A stretch of DNA of 64,000 nt, taken from NCBI GenBank assembly GCA_001604105.1, contig LVAQ01000024.1:124001-188000 (forward strand), read 5' to 3'. Below, piece by piece: positions 45,246 through 55,107 of this stretch; within the stretch, counting starts at the first letter, position 1, and each line of letters opens with the position of its first letter. The stretch comes from Clostridiales bacterium Firm_11. Lineage in GTDB: Bacteria > Bacillota > Clostridia > Christensenellales > Aristaeellaceae. Made by a program: the position numbers and the translations under genes. The notes below the pieces were generated by a model. It was given only the letters and a program-made list of their open reading frames with translations, made no database searches and was not told where the DNA came from.

Positions 45246-46691
45246 CTACTGGTCTTTCCCCGTCAGCTTTTGATAGATGGCCGTGTAATCCTTAGCGCTG
45301 TGCGTCCAGCTATAATCCCCTGCCATGCCGCGTTTACGCAATGTCGCCAGCAGCACAGGATCCGTCCGGTAAAAGTGCAGCGCCCGCTTGAGCACAACCA
45401 GCATATCATGCGCGTTATAGCTGAAGAACGTGAATCCGTTTCCTTCTCCGGTATATTCATTATAGCTGAGCACCGTATCCCGAAGGCCGCCCGTTTCCCG
45501 CACAATAGGGATGGTGCCATAACGCATGGATATCATCTGGCTTAGCCCGCAAGGCTCAAATAAGGAAGGCATCAGGAAGAAATCCGCACCCGCGTACAAC
45601 TTATGCGCCAATGCGTGATCCATCGCGAAACGTGCGGCAAGCTTACCTTTGTAATGCCCCTCCGCCCAACTGAACAGGTTGGTATAGCGTGAATCTCCCA
45701 TGCCCAGCACTGCCAGCTGCACATCTTCACCCATGATGTCCCCCAGCACGCGATCCACCAAATCCAGCCCTTTTTGGTTGGTGAGCCTGCCCACCATCGC
45801 AATCAAGGGGATATCCGCATCCACCGCAAGACCAAGCTCCTCCTGCAAGCGCCGCTTGTTCTCCGCTTTACCGGCAAGGTCATCCGCGGTATAGGTCTGG
45901 TAGATTAACGGGTCCGTCGCGGGGTCATATTCCTCAATATCGATACCGTTGAGAACACCGTAGAGCGAATCCCTGCGCGCGCGGATGAGACCATCCAGCC
46001 GCTCGCCGTAATAGGCCGTGGTAATCTCCTCCGCATAGCTTGGGCTCACGGTGGAAATGGCATCGCTGTATACCAGCCCCGCCTTCATAAAGTTAGCGCA
46101 GCCATAACACTCCAGTTTGTCATTGGACCACAAACCATCGCCCAAGCCGAGTACATCCTGTACTTCATGGATGCCAAAGATGCCCTGGTATTGCAGGTTA
46201 TGGATGGTAAACAGGCTGTGAATGCCCGTATAGAAAGGCAGGTGGGCATACTGAATTTTCAGCAATGCAGGCACCATGCCGCTTTGCCAGTCGTGCGCAT
46301 GCAGCACATCCGGCCTGAAGGAAAGCAACGGCAGCGCATTGAGTACCGCGCGGCAGAAGAAGCCATAGCGTTCATACTCATCCCCGCCCAGCCCATAGAT
46401 ATACGGCCTGCCAAAGTAATACTTATTGTCCAGAAAGTAATAAGTAACCCCATCGCGCTTGAGCATCATCACGCCGCAGTACTGCCTGCGCCAGCCCAGC
46501 TGCACATCAAAGTGGAGCACAAACTGCATCTGGTGCTGGTAATCCTGCGGGATGGCGGTATACATGGGCAGCATCACCCGCACATCATGCCCCTGTTTGG
46601 CAAGCACAGGCGCAAGGGAGCCCACCACATCGGCAAGGCCGCCGGTTTTGACAAAGGGTACGCATTCGCTGGCTGTAAAGAGGATGTTCAT
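45246..46691 (-). CDS. glgA: Glycogen synthase (ADP-glucose) GlgA
   Basis: GlgA extends alpha-1,4-glucan chains from ADP-glucose (GT5, GT-B fold). The 481 residues are typical in length, with the ADP-glucose loop KTGGLADVVG near residue 15, the HAHDW region, and the C-terminal SLFEPCGLSQM catalytic-Glu region followed by RETGGLRDTV. It is the last gene of the glgB-glgC-glgD-glgA operon. Confidence 0.96.
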   Translation of the reverse strand: MNILFTASECVPFVKTGGLADVVGSLAPVLAKQGHDVRVMLPMYTAIPQDYQHQMQFVLHFDVQLGWRRQYCGVMMLKRDGVTYYFLDNKYYFGRPYIYGLGGDEYERYGFFCRAVLNALPLLSFRPDVLHAHDWQSGMVPALLKIQYAHLPFYTGIHSLFTIHNLQYQGIFGIHEVQDVLGLGDGLWSNDKLECYGCANFMKAGLVYSDAISTVSPSYAEEITTAYYGERLDGLIRARRDSLYGVLNGIDIEEYDPATDPLIYQTYTADDLAGKAENKRRLQEELGLAVDADIPLIAMVGRLTNQKGLDLVDRVLGDIMGEDVQLAVLGMGDSRYTNLFSWAEGHYKGKLAARFAMDHALAHKLYAGADFFLMPSLFEPCGLSQMISMRYGTIPIVRETGGLRDTVLSYNEYTGEGNGFTFFSYNAHDMLVVLKRALHFYRTDPVLLATLRKRGMAGDYSWTHSAKDYTAIYQKLTGKDQ

Positions 46692-46770
46692 AATCCACGC
46701 TCCTTCTGCGGCCGCCGCACATGTGCGCGGGGCAAGTATTGTCGCGGTTGCTACGTTTGACGCGCTTCGG

Positions 46771-47898
46771 TTAAATAGTCATATCCTTGGAGATGACTAT
46801 CGGGTACGTATTGGGCCCGATGAGCTTTCCCCCTCGCTTGATCACCGCCTGCTTATCCAGAATACAATTCTCAAGCGTTACGCCTTCCTCAATTACGCTG
46901 TCCTGCATGATTACGCAGTTACGAATCTGCGCGCCTTTGGCGATGCGCACACCACGAAACAGCATACTGTGCTCCACATGCCCATCCACAATGCATCCAT
47001 CCGCCACCATGGTGTTGTGCACGCGGGCGTTATCCTGATAGCGCGCGGGCATTTCATCCCTCACCTTGGTGTAAACCGGCTTTGCCTCATCAAAGAGCGC
47101 ATGGCGCACTGTGCGATCCAAAACATCCATGTTGAACTTGAAATAGCTCTGCACGCTGTCCATCCGGTAACACACATCTTCATACGCATATCCGCGCACG
47201 CGCATGCCCGCATCTCGGATCATCCGCTGGAAAACATCGCGCATGATATCATGGTAACCGTGCGCCGCACCGCGATCCACCAGATCCATCAGGAGGTCTT
47301 TACGCAGCAGGAATACTTCCATGCTGGTATTCTCATGGCGCGGGCGCGTGGGGTCGATTTCCACATCAGTGATAATTCCTTCGGCATCGATCTCAAAATA
47401 TGTTCCGTTTTCAGCTCTGCGCAGATCGGGGTTCCTGCTGTACATCATGGTCACATCCGCGCCGCTGCGCTGATGCGCGTCCATCATTTCATTGAAATTG
47501 GCATTAAAGACAATCAAGCTGTTACACAGCAGAACATACTCCTGCTTACTGCGGCGGATGTAGCCAAAGTTGGAATGCAGCGCATCCAAACTGCCGCTGT
47601 AAACCCCAACGTTTTCCCGTGTCAAAAAGGGCGGCAGGATATACAGACCATCGTTCTTTCCATGCAGATCCCACTCCTTGCCACTGCCCAGATGATCCAT
47701 CAGGCTATGGTAATTCTTCTGCATGATTACGCCCACGTTCTTAATGCCGCTGTTGACCATCCCGCTCACCAGAAAATCGATCACGCGATACCGACCCGCC
47801 ACAGGCAGGGCGGCAATGGCGCGCATCAAGGTGAGCTCGCGCAGGTAGCTATCCTTCTCGCCCGTATAGATGATACCCATTACATTCTTCATGGCCAT
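46771..47898 (-). CDS. glgD: GlgD, non-catalytic or regulatory ADP-glucose pyrophosphorylase subunit
   Basis: GlgD pairs with GlgC in Firmicutes to form the heteromeric ADP-glucose pyrophosphorylase. The 375 residues have a nucleotidyltransferase domain and a C-terminal left-handed beta-helix. The catalytic GGxGxRL loop of GlgC is missing; the corresponding region reads YTGEKDSYLRELTLMRA. The catalytic Asp of [10 protein letters not shown] is replaced in LLCNSLIVFNANF. These losses fit the known regulatory role. The first of two near ATG codons has GAGGG eight bases upstream. It lies between glgC and glgA. Confidence 0.94.
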   Translation of the reverse strand: MAMKNVMGIIYTGEKDSYLRELTLMRAIAALPVAGRYRVIDFLVSGMVNSGIKNVGVIMQKNYHSLMDHLGSGKEWDLHGKNDGLYILPPFLTRENVGVYSGSLDALHSNFGYIRRSKQEYVLLCNSLIVFNANFNEMMDAHQRSGADVTMMYSRNPDLRRAENGTYFEIDAEGIITDVEIDPTRPRHENTSMEVFLLRKDLLMDLVDRGAAHGYHDIMRDVFQRMIRDAGMRVRGYAYEDVCYRMDSVQSYFKFNMDVLDRTVRHALFDEAKPVYTKVRDEMPARYQDNARVHNTMVADGCIVDGHVEHSMLFRGVRIAKGAQIRNCVIMQDSVIEEGVTLENCILDKQAVIKRGGKLIGPNTYPIVISKDMTI

Positions 47899-47929
47899 GA
47901 CGCTTTCCCTCTTTCCTGTGCGTTTGGGG

Positions 47930-49102
47930 TCACTGTACCCGCTGCTCGCCGGCAGCCACCACCGCGCCGGCCGCCAGTTTCACATTTTGCCCCACCACGG
48001 CAATGTTGCCCGTATCCTCGCCCACTTTTGCACCCGCGCCGATGATCGCCCCTTCGGCTACAATGGCTCTGCGCACGCGCGCGCCGCTCTGGATGACCGC
48101 ATTGGGCATAATCACGCTGTCGATCACACTTGCGCCTTCCATCACCTGTACCCCCGCAAAAAGCACGCTGTGCTCCACACGGCCATACACTTCACACCCC
48201 TCGGTGATCAGGCAGCTTTTGGCGATGGCGCCTTCAGCGATATAATGCGGCGCGACGCCCGGGTTACGGCCATAGATGCGCCAGCGTTTGTCATACAGGT
48301 CAATGGGCATTGGCATATTGAGCAAATCCATATTCGCTTCCCATAGGCTTTCAATGGTGCCAACATCTTTCCAATAACCTTCAAAATCATAGGCATATAG
48401 CTTTTGTTGGTCTCGCAGCATATTGGGGATGATGTTCTTGCCAAAATCATTACTGCTGCCAGGGTCGCCCGCATCCTCACACAGGTAGGCACGTAGCTTA
48501 TCCCAGCTGAAAATGTATACGCCCATGCTCGCTTTGTTATTCTTTGGCTGCTTGGGCTTTTCATCAAACTCTTCCACAATGTTATCCGCGTTGGTGTTCA
48601 TGATGCCAAAGCGGGACGCTTCTTCCCAGGGCACTTCCCGCACGGCGATGGTCGCATCCGCTCCTTTTTCGATATGGTAAGCAAGCATGGCGTTATAATC
48701 CATCTTGTAGATGTGATCGCCGCTTAAGATGAGCACATACTCCGGGCTGAATTGCTCGATAAACGCCACATTCTGGTAAATGGCATTGGCTGTGCCGCTA
48801 TACCACTCCCCCTGCTTACCTTTCACATAGGGCGGCAGCACATAAACGCCGCCATGCGCAAGGTCAAGATCCCAAGGCGAACCGCTGCCGATGTAAGCAT
48901 TGAGCTCCAACGGTTGGTACTGCGTAAGCACGCCCACTACATCAATCGCGCTGTTGGTGCAATTGCTCAGGGGAAAATCGATGATGCGGTATTTCCCTCC
49001 GTAGGGAATGGCGGGTTTTGCCATGTTGACGGTGAGGATACCAAGCCTGCTCCCTTGGCCGCCCGCAAGCAGCATCGCGATACATTGCTTCTTTTTGAGC
49101 AT
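47930..49102 (-). CDS. glgC: Glucose-1-phosphate adenylyltransferase GlgC
   Basis: GlgC makes ADP-glucose from ATP and glucose-1-phosphate, the committed step of glycogen synthesis. The 390 residues hold the pyrophosphorylase loop [26 protein letters not shown], the catalytic [10 protein letters not shown] and a C-terminal beta-helix with hexapeptide repeats. It lies 31 bases upstream of glgD and 72 bases after the small Lys/Ala-rich ORF. Confidence 0.97.
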   Translation of the reverse strand: MLKKKQCIAMLLAGGQGSRLGILTVNMAKPAIPYGGKYRIIDFPLSNCTNSAIDVVGVLTQYQPLELNAYIGSGSPWDLDLAHGGVYVLPPYVKGKQGEWYSGTANAIYQNVAFIEQFSPEYVLILSGDHIYKMDYNAMLAYHIEKGADATIAVREVPWEEASRFGIMNTNADNIVEEFDEKPKQPKNNKASMGVYIFSWDKLRAYLCEDAGDPGSSNDFGKNIIPNMLRDQQKLYAYDFEGYWKDVGTIESLWEANMDLLNMPMPIDLYDKRWRIYGRNPGVAPHYIAEGAIAKSCLITEGCEVYGRVEHSVLFAGVQVMEGASVIDSVIMPNAVIQSGARVRRAIVAEGAIIGAGAKVGEDTGNIAVVGQNVKLAAGAVVAAGEQRVQ

Positions 49103-49174
49103 ATGAGTTCCACTCCTTACTGTTCACCAGACAGGCAGCCATGCCTCCGTTAGGCTATGCCCCTCCGGCTTTGT

Positions 49175-49330
49175 TTACTTGCCCCGCAACGCGCGCCCTT
49201 TCGCCAGTTCCTTTTCATCGGTCACGGCGGTTTTCGGCGCAGGGTGCTCGGCCGCAACCTTTGCTCTGGCTTTGGCAGCCTCGGCCTTCGCTTTTACGCG
49301 CGGCGGCGTCTTTGCATCGTCGTTTTTCAT
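49175..49330 (-). CDS. Small Lys/Ala-rich protein within the glycogen operon
   Basis: A 51-residue frame runs from ATG 49330 to TAA at 49175. AGGAGG lies eight bases before the ATG, and the ATG overlaps the glgB stop as ATGA, so translation is probably coupled to glgB. The product starts MKNDDAKTPPRVKAKAEAAK and is strongly basic and Ala-rich, with a predicted helical middle and no membrane span or cysteine. I recognise no family. It could be a small partner of the glycogen enzymes or a fast-evolving linker ORF. Confidence 0.65.
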   Translation of the reverse strand: MKNDDAKTPPRVKAKAEAAKARAKVAAEHPAPKTAVTDEKELAKGRALRGK

Positions 49331-51315
49331 GTCGGCATCCTCCTGACGGGTGCGGTTGCGCTTTTGAGCGTGTTACAGTGATATTTCTGAGACGATGCCG
49401 TTTCCGCATGATCCAGGCGGAAGTAACAGCAGCTCAGCGGCGGCACACAGATATCCGCGCTATAGGGAAAGCCGTTGAAGCCCTCCGCCTGTGCGGCGAC
49501 AACAAAGGCGTTATACTGGTTACTGCCCCCAAACTCGGCACGGTCGGTATTGAAAACCTCCTGCAATGTGACCCTTTGGGGCAATCCGACCTTGTAGATG
49601 GGGTGGAAAACAGGGGTAAAGTTGGTCACACACAGGAGGGATGCCCCGTGCGCATCGGTTCGCAGGAAGGCCAGCACACTGTTTTCCGTATCGCTGGGGG
49701 TAATCCACGTGAAACCGTCCCAACCCTGATCTCGCTCATAGAGCGCAGGTGTGTTTTTATACAGGTGGTTTAATGTACGCACACAGCGCTGTACCTGCGG
49801 GTGACGATCATACACCAATAAAAACCAATCCAGCTGGTCGTCATATTTCCACTCGATAAAATGCGCAAACTCGCATCCCATAAAAAGCAGTTTCTTGCCC
49901 GGATGTGCCATCGTATAGCCATACAGCGCCCGCAGTCCCGCAAACTTTTGCCATAGATCTCCCGGGTTTTTATCCAGCAGGCTGTGTTTGCCATGCACAA
50001 CCTCATCGTGGGAAAAGGGAAGGATATAGTTTTCGCTGAAAGCGTAAAACAGGCTGAAGGTCAGCTTATCGTGGTGATACTTCCGATGGGCGGTCTCCTT
50101 CTTGATATAGAAAAGGATATCATTCATCCAGCCCATATTCCACTTGAAGCCAAAGCCAAGACCGCCAAGGTAGGTGGGCGCGGTGACCATCGGGTAGGCG
50201 CTGCTCTCCTCTGCGATCATTAACACCCCCGCGAAATCATGGTAAACGGTTTCGTTGAGGCGGCGCAGAAAGGCGACCGCGTCCAGGTTCTCCCGCCCAC
50301 CATAGCGGTTGGGCAGCCACTGCCCGGGTTCCTTGCAAAAATCATAATATAACAGGCTGCTGACCGCATCCACCCGCAAGCCATCCACATGGTAGACTTC
50401 CAGCCAGAAGCAGGCATTGCTCAGCAGATAGCTGGCCACCTCACCGCGCGCATAGTCAAACTGCATCGTACCCCACTGCGGTATTTCCCCGCGCCTGGGG
50501 TCCGGGTGGCTATACAGCGGCGTACCATCCAGATGATACAACCCCGCTTCATCCCGCGGAAAATGCGCGGGAACCCAGTCCAGAATCACGCCGATACCCG
50601 CCTGATGGCAGCGGTCAATCAGCGCCATCAACTGTTTGGGTTTGCCATACCGCGAAGTGGGTGCATAAAACCCCGTAACCTGATAGCCCCAGCTCATATC
50701 CAGCGGGTGCTCCATCACCGGCAGCAGTTCAATATGGGTATAGCCCATGTCCAATACATACGGGATAAGCTGATCCGCCAACTCCTCATAGCTCAGGTAA
50801 CTGCCATCCTCATGGCGCCGCCAACTGCCTGCGTGTACTTCGTAAATATTCATGGGGCTTTGGTAGGGGTTGTAGCTCGCCCGCCGCGCAAGCCAGGCGC
50901 CGTCATTCCAGTCATAGCCCTCCAGATTATAAAGCCGACTGCCCATATCTGGCCGCAGTTCGCTGTAGAACCCAACGGGGTCGGCCTTCATGCGCCATAC
51001 GTCATCCGCGCCCCACACGGCATATTTATAGGCGGGGTAACCTTCCTGTGGTGTATGCCGCCAGAGTTCTTCGGCTGGCAGTCGTATTTCCCACATGCCG
51101 TCATACTGTTTTTGCATGGGGTGGCGGCTCTTATCCCATTGGTTGAAACTCCCCACAAGCGCCACGTGCTTTGCATTAGGCGCCCATAGGCAGAAATGCC
51201 ACCCCGTGTATTCTCCCTCTGTAAAGGGGTGTGCGCCAAGCATTTCATAGGCGCTCCTGTGTGCGCCCTGGTGAAAACGTTCGCGTTGCTCTCCCGTCGG
51301 CGGTTTGTATAACAA
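49327..51315 (-). CDS. glgB: 1,4-alpha-glucan branching enzyme GlgB
   Basis: GlgB introduces alpha-1,6 branches into glycogen (GH13). The 662 residues have an N-terminal CBM48 domain (GAHPFTEGEYTGWHFCLWAPNA), the catalytic barrel with nucleophile Asp in DGLRVDAVSS, acid Glu in MIAEESSAYP and third acid in SHDEVVHGKHSL, and a C-terminal beta domain. The start is TTG with GAGGGGG eight bases upstream; no ATG fits. It is the first gene of the glycogen operon, behind the promoter at 51498-51527. Confidence 0.96.
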   Translation of the reverse strand: MLYKPPTGEQRERFHQGAHRSAYEMLGAHPFTEGEYTGWHFCLWAPNAKHVALVGSFNQWDKSRHPMQKQYDGMWEIRLPAEELWRHTPQEGYPAYKYAVWGADDVWRMKADPVGFYSELRPDMGSRLYNLEGYDWNDGAWLARRASYNPYQSPMNIYEVHAGSWRRHEDGSYLSYEELADQLIPYVLDMGYTHIELLPVMEHPLDMSWGYQVTGFYAPTSRYGKPKQLMALIDRCHQAGIGVILDWVPAHFPRDEAGLYHLDGTPLYSHPDPRRGEIPQWGTMQFDYARGEVASYLLSNACFWLEVYHVDGLRVDAVSSLLYYDFCKEPGQWLPNRYGGRENLDAVAFLRRLNETVYHDFAGVLMIAEESSAYPMVTAPTYLGGLGFGFKWNMGWMNDILFYIKKETAHRKYHHDKLTFSLFYAFSENYILPFSHDEVVHGKHSLLDKNPGDLWQKFAGLRALYGYTMAHPGKKLLFMGCEFAHFIEWKYDDQLDWFLLVYDRHPQVQRCVRTLNHLYKNTPALYERDQGWDGFTWITPSDTENSVLAFLRTDAHGASLLCVTNFTPVFHPIYKVGLPQRVTLQEVFNTDRAEFGGSNQYNAFVVAAQAEGFNGFPYSADICVPPLSCCYFRLDHAETASSQKYHCNTLKSATAPVRRMPT

Positions 51316-51461
51316 TCGGGCGTCCCCCTCTTATCCTAGATGCAGGGTAAATGAATACCATGCCGCGTGCGCCAGCATCGGCCTGTGAACGCCCATCGCA
51401 AAGGCAACGAAAAGATGCAATACACTTGCCCGTCTGCAATCGCGCGAGCCATGTAGGCTTA

Positions 51462-51527
51462 TGGATCGTTTCCAAAATAGAACATTTCTCTACCCCTATT
51501 CTATGCGCAAACGGGGAGGTTCGTCAA
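51462..51527 (-). promoter_or_regulatory. Promoter of the glycogen operon with a cre-like element
   Basis: Minus strand TTGACG (51522-51527) and TAGAAT (51498-51503) are 18 bases apart. About 25 bases downstream of the -10, TGGAAACGATCCA (51462-51474) resembles a catabolite-responsive element with one mismatch. CcpA control is therefore possible but unproved. The remainder of 51316-51786 shows no gene. Confidence 0.5.
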
Positions 51528-51786
51528 GATGCGTCAGCGGTTTTTTTCGTCTGGCAGCATCCGCCTCACCGGTCAACCACGCCGCCGCTTCATCTGGCGA
51601 GGTTCCCAGCCTATCAAAGGATTTCGTTCTGAACAACGCGGATTCCTTTGAAAAAGCAGTGAAAACACATTGTCATTTTACGCATTGCAAAGCTGCTTGC
51701 GCATAGAAACATACCCTACGTACTCTGATGGGTAACGGCTATACCGCGCGATCATCTGTCTACCCTGCCTTACCAAGGGATTTTGC

Positions 51787-51815
51787 TTTACATTCGCGCC
51801 GGAAAACGGTAAAAT
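51787..51815 (+). promoter_or_regulatory. Promoter of the diacylglycerol-kinase-family gene
   Basis: TTTACA (51787-51792) and TAAAAT (51810-51815) are separated by 17 bases, about 50 bases before the start codon. Confidence 0.65.
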
Positions 51816-51865
51816 GCAATGGAATTTTCTTGATGTAATTTCATGATATAGGAAGGTGTTTACCT

Positions 51866-52756
51866 ATGATCTCAGTGATCATCAATCCCGTAGCCGGTGC
51901 GGGGCTTGCAAAATCCATCGGGCAAAAGGTAGCTGGGCTGCTGGCTGCGCGCGGCATGCCCCATCACGTCACCTATACGGAGTATGCGGGGCATGCCACC
52001 CAATTGGCGCGCAAGGCCGCTTCGGAAGGCGCCGCCACCGTTGTATCCGTCGGCGGAGACGGCACACTCAACGAGATTGCCGCTGGTCTGGCTGGTACCC
52101 AAACAGCACTTGGCATCATCCCCGCCGGTACGGGCAACGATTTTATCAAAATCATTGGCACCCCCAAGAAGTGGGATGACGCGGTGGCCTATATCCTGAA
52201 TAACCCTGCCCACCCGCTGGATACCGGCATGGTGAACGATCGCTTTTTCATCAATGTTTGCGGCGCGGGTTTTGATGTGATGGTACTGGAATATGCCAAT
52301 AAAGCGAAAAAGCATGTGCGCGGCATCTGGCCTTATCTGTATGGCGTTTTTGCCGCCATCCGCGCCTTTAAGCCCTTTGAGATGCAGGTGGAAATCGGCG
52401 ACGATATCCGGCTCGCGGGAAAGTTCATGATTTGTACCATCGCCAACGGCTCAACCATTGGCGGGGGAATCCCCATCATGCCCATTGCCAAGGTGGATGA
52501 CGGCCTTTTGGATATCATGGTGGTCGATCCCGTGCCCGCTTGGCAGATTGTATTCTATCTGCCTTCGATTCTGGGTGGTACACTGCTCAAAAAACGCATT
52601 GCGCATCATTTCCGCGCCACGCATTGCAAGCTAAACTGCCATAACATGATCCTGAACATGGATGGCGAGTTGATCCCGGCGGAGAGCGCCAGCTTCACCT
52701 GTAAACCCGCTTCGCTGCTGGCGCATTGGCCGGGCACCATACCAGCGCAATGCTGA
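51866..52756 (+). CDS. Diacylglycerol kinase catalytic-domain lipid kinase (YegS/BmrU/DgkB family)
   Basis: This is a cytosolic or membrane-associated lipid kinase of 296 residues. The nucleotide site reads SVGGDGTLNE (about 55-64), followed by PAGTGNDF and a conserved GIWPY region; a C-terminal beta-sandwich ends with MNMDGE-type sequence (NMDGELIP). In Firmicutes the related DgkB recycles diacylglycerol released from lipoteichoic acid synthesis, but which lipid is used here is unknown. GGAAGG lies nine bases before the ATG. It appears monocistronic. Confidence 0.92.
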   Translation: MISVIINPVAGAGLAKSIGQKVAGLLAARGMPHHVTYTEYAGHATQLARKAASEGAATVVSVGGDGTLNEIAAGLAGTQTALGIIPAGTGNDFIKIIGTPKKWDDAVAYILNNPAHPLDTGMVNDRFFINVCGAGFDVMVLEYANKAKKHVRGIWPYLYGVFAAIRAFKPFEMQVEIGDDIRLAGKFMICTIANGSTIGGGIPIMPIAKVDDGLLDIMVVDPVPAWQIVFYLPSILGGTLLKKRIAHHFRATHCKLNCHNMILNMDGELIPAESASFTCKPASLLAHWPGTIPAQC

Positions 52757-53309
52757 TCGTTTATCCTCCCTGCGGCACAAGCTATGGGCATTTGCGAGCT
52801 GCTGATACCCCTTGCCTTACGTTTCCACAACTCGCAACACCGCGCACTTAGGATGCCCTTCACCACCAAGCAATCGCTTTAGGCAAGGCGTTCGCCTTTG
52901 CCATAAACCGCCAGCATTCTGCCCTTTGGGAACCTGCAAAACGTTACTTCCCCTATTTCATCCGAGTAAATAGTCCATGGTCGGTTGGCTTACTGTTATC
53001 ATGATGTGTAAGGTTGTTGGCACCAAGCAAAACCATTGCTTCGCGTGCGGATGCACCTTGTCGGAAGCATCCGCAGTATATCCTCCGCGCTTTACGGATA
53101 TGGCAGGAAAAACCCATCGGATAACGAAATGTATTATTAAACCGCTTGATGCGAAGCACTAGAGCATGTGCTTTGTCTGCTTTCAGCCTCACGGCGGCAT
53201 TGCTTGCTATACAGTCTTACCCCCGCGCCATTCAATACGTTATCTGGAAAGCTCTACCTCTGATCACACACAACCCAACCGCCCACAGCCCAGCAAAGGA
53301 GTGACCCCT
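52757..53309. other. Intergenic region, no gene seen
   Basis: About 550 bases without a supported coding frame. It contains an imperfect hairpin of GGCAAGGCG with CGCCTTTGCC (52882-52902) that may end the upstream gene. No RNA family or clear promoter consensus was identified. Confidence 0.35.
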
Positions 53310-53816
53310 ATGAGCGGCCTGACCCGTAAACTGCGCATCGCATTGCTCAAAGGAATGGAAGCGCTCGGCACAACCGCCGCAAGCCTGGCCAGCAATGCGA
53401 AGCTGAAGGTTAATGAAATCAATCTGGAAACACGCCGTCGTGAGATTCTGACGAATTTCAGCCTGCAAGCGTTCGAGCTATGGCAAAAAGGCGTCACGCT
53501 GCCAGACCCACTTTCCGAGATGCTCACAGAGCTTAGCGATATCGAAAACCGCCTGAGCGTTTTGCGTGCCCAGAAATACGCTAAAGTGAGCGAGCACAGC
53601 TCAGCACAGGATAACAGCGCCAAGCAGCAAGCACAACCCGATGAACCTGACAGCGATGAAAACGCCGCTTACGAAGATGCTTTCCTTGTTGATGCGGCGG
53701 CAGCCGAGCCTGACATATCGCCAGAAAACGACGCGCCTGCCGAAGTCGATTCTGCTGCGCCAACGACCAGTGATTTCTCAGCCGAAACGAAACACGAGGA
53801 ATCGCTGGAAAGCTAA
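53310..53816 (+). CDS. Unrecognised protein with acidic C-terminal tail
   Basis: I recognise no family. From ATG 53310 the product has 168 residues. Residues 1 to about 100 look helical and basic, with the phrase ASNAKLKVNEINLETRRREIL and a probable coiled coil (LTELSDIENRLSVLRAQK). Residues from about 105 on are a disordered tail rich in Asp, Glu, Ala and Ser. There is no signal peptide or membrane span. AAAGGAG lies eight bases upstream; the frame is open further but without a start site. It precedes the MBL-fold gene by about 160 bases on the same strand and may share its transcript. Confidence 0.7.
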   Translation: MSGLTRKLRIALLKGMEALGTTAASLASNAKLKVNEINLETRRREILTNFSLQAFELWQKGVTLPDPLSEMLTELSDIENRLSVLRAQKYAKVSEHSSAQDNSAKQQAQPDEPDSDENAAYEDAFLVDAAAAEPDISPENDAPAEVDSAAPTTSDFSAETKHEESLES

Positions 53817-53978
53817 TCTTTGTTCCACCTGTCTTTTCCATGTTTCATGCGCCGAGTCATTGCCGCCAGATTATCAATGGTATCGTGCGATGGCTCGGTT
53901 TTTATGTGTTGCGGAAGCATGAAACGCACGCCGACGCCGTGCAGCGCTGGAAGTAAACTCACCGACGGAGGAAAAACC

Positions 53979-54863
53979 ATGTACGAGCTGGTTCAGGTCG
54001 CCCCTTGCACCTACTATATCGAATGCCCGGCAAAGATCGGCGTTTATACGCCGGATCCACATACCGCCATCTTAATCGACAGCGGCAACGATAAGGATGC
54101 AGCGCGCAAAGTGCTCAAGATACTTGCGGATCATCACTGGTCGCTAGCCGCGATTGTCAACACCCATTCCCACGCGGATCACATTGGCGGCAACAAGTAC
54201 CTGCAAACACAAACCGGATGCAAGGTGTTTGCATCCGGTATAGAACTTGCTTTCACGCGGCATCCGCTGCTGGAACCGGCCTTTCTCTATGGCGGGTTCC
54301 CCGGCAAGGATCTACGGCATAAGTTCCTGTTAGCGCAGGAAAGCGAAGCGCTCCCCTTCACGGATGCAGCGTATCCATCGGCGTTGGAACCCATCCCTTT
54401 GCCCGGGCATTCCTGGGATATGGTGGGTTTTCGTACGCCGGATGATGTTGTATTTCTGGCAGATTGCCTCAGCAGCAAGGCTACGCTGGAGAAATACAGC
54501 GTGCCGTTTCTTCTGGATGTTCGGGCTTATCTGGATACCCTCGCCATGGTCATGAACATGCAGGCCAGCTTGTTTATCCCCGCGCATGCCCCGGCTGCCG
54601 CTTCCATTGCGCCGCTGGCGGCATACAACCGTGAGAAAATGCTCGAAGTATCCCAAACATTGCTTACACTCTGTCATACCCCAATGATCTTTGAGGATAT
54701 ACTCGCCGCCGTATTTGCACATTATTCGCTGACCATGACCATTGAACAGTACGTGCTGGTGGGTAGTACGGTACGGTCATTTCTCGCATGGCTCAAAGAC
54801 GAGGGAAAGGTTGCCTTCTCCTTTCAGCAATCCAAAATGCTCTGGCAAACGGTGCTTGGATAA
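53979..54863 (+). CDS. MBL-fold metallo-hydrolase
   Basis: This is a 294-residue metallo-beta-lactamase-fold enzyme. The metal motif is THSHADHIGG (HxHxDH); further ligands are His in PLPGHSWDMVG, Asp in VVFLADCLSS and His in FIPAHAPAA. It continues with a helical C-terminal domain of about 90 residues, as in many multi-domain MBL hydrolases (winged-helix-like). It lacks a signal peptide, so a cytosolic thioester or glyoxalase II-like hydrolase is possible. GGAGG lies seven bases before ATG 53979; the longer open frame has no start signal. Confidence 0.88.
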   Translation: MYELVQVAPCTYYIECPAKIGVYTPDPHTAILIDSGNDKDAARKVLKILADHHWSLAAIVNTHSHADHIGGNKYLQTQTGCKVFASGIELAFTRHPLLEPAFLYGGFPGKDLRHKFLLAQESEALPFTDAAYPSALEPIPLPGHSWDMVGFRTPDDVVFLADCLSSKATLEKYSVPFLLDVRAYLDTLAMVMNMQASLFIPAHAPAAASIAPLAAYNREKMLEVSQTLLTLCHTPMIFEDILAAVFAHYSLTMTIEQYVLVGSTVRSFLAWLKDEGKVAFSFQQSKMLWQTVLG

Positions 54864-54919
54864 ACAAACACGTACGCAGGGTATGCCATCGTTTAACCTT
54901 CGAGGTATATAGATATGGA

Positions 54920-54972
54920 AACAGCGCTTACCGCAGGTTGGGGATTTCCCAGCTCGCGGTAAGCACTGTTTG
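54920..54972. terminator. Terminator between the MBL gene and the convergent ytf operon
   Basis: ACAGCGCTTACCGC and GCGGTAAGCACTGT form a long interrupted stem with an inner GGGGATTTCCC hairpin-like part, followed on the plus strand by TTGTCTTG. It could serve both directions. The rest of 54864-55107 shows no gene. Confidence 0.6.
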
Positions 54973-55107
54973 TCTTGCTGTGGAATCGTGCCTGCTATCA
55001 ACAATACCATAGGAAGATTGTCATGTGCAGCGCGTTGCGCTTTCCGGCGCAACCAGCACACAGCGTTCGCCGTTTCACGCTTTGCGATCCATGTTCTGCG
55101 GCGCGTT

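Noticed and set aside
46552..48045. 497-codon plus-strand open frame
   Set aside because: Antisense across glgA, glgD and glgC and rich in His and Ile from reverse reading; glgD and glgC are certain.
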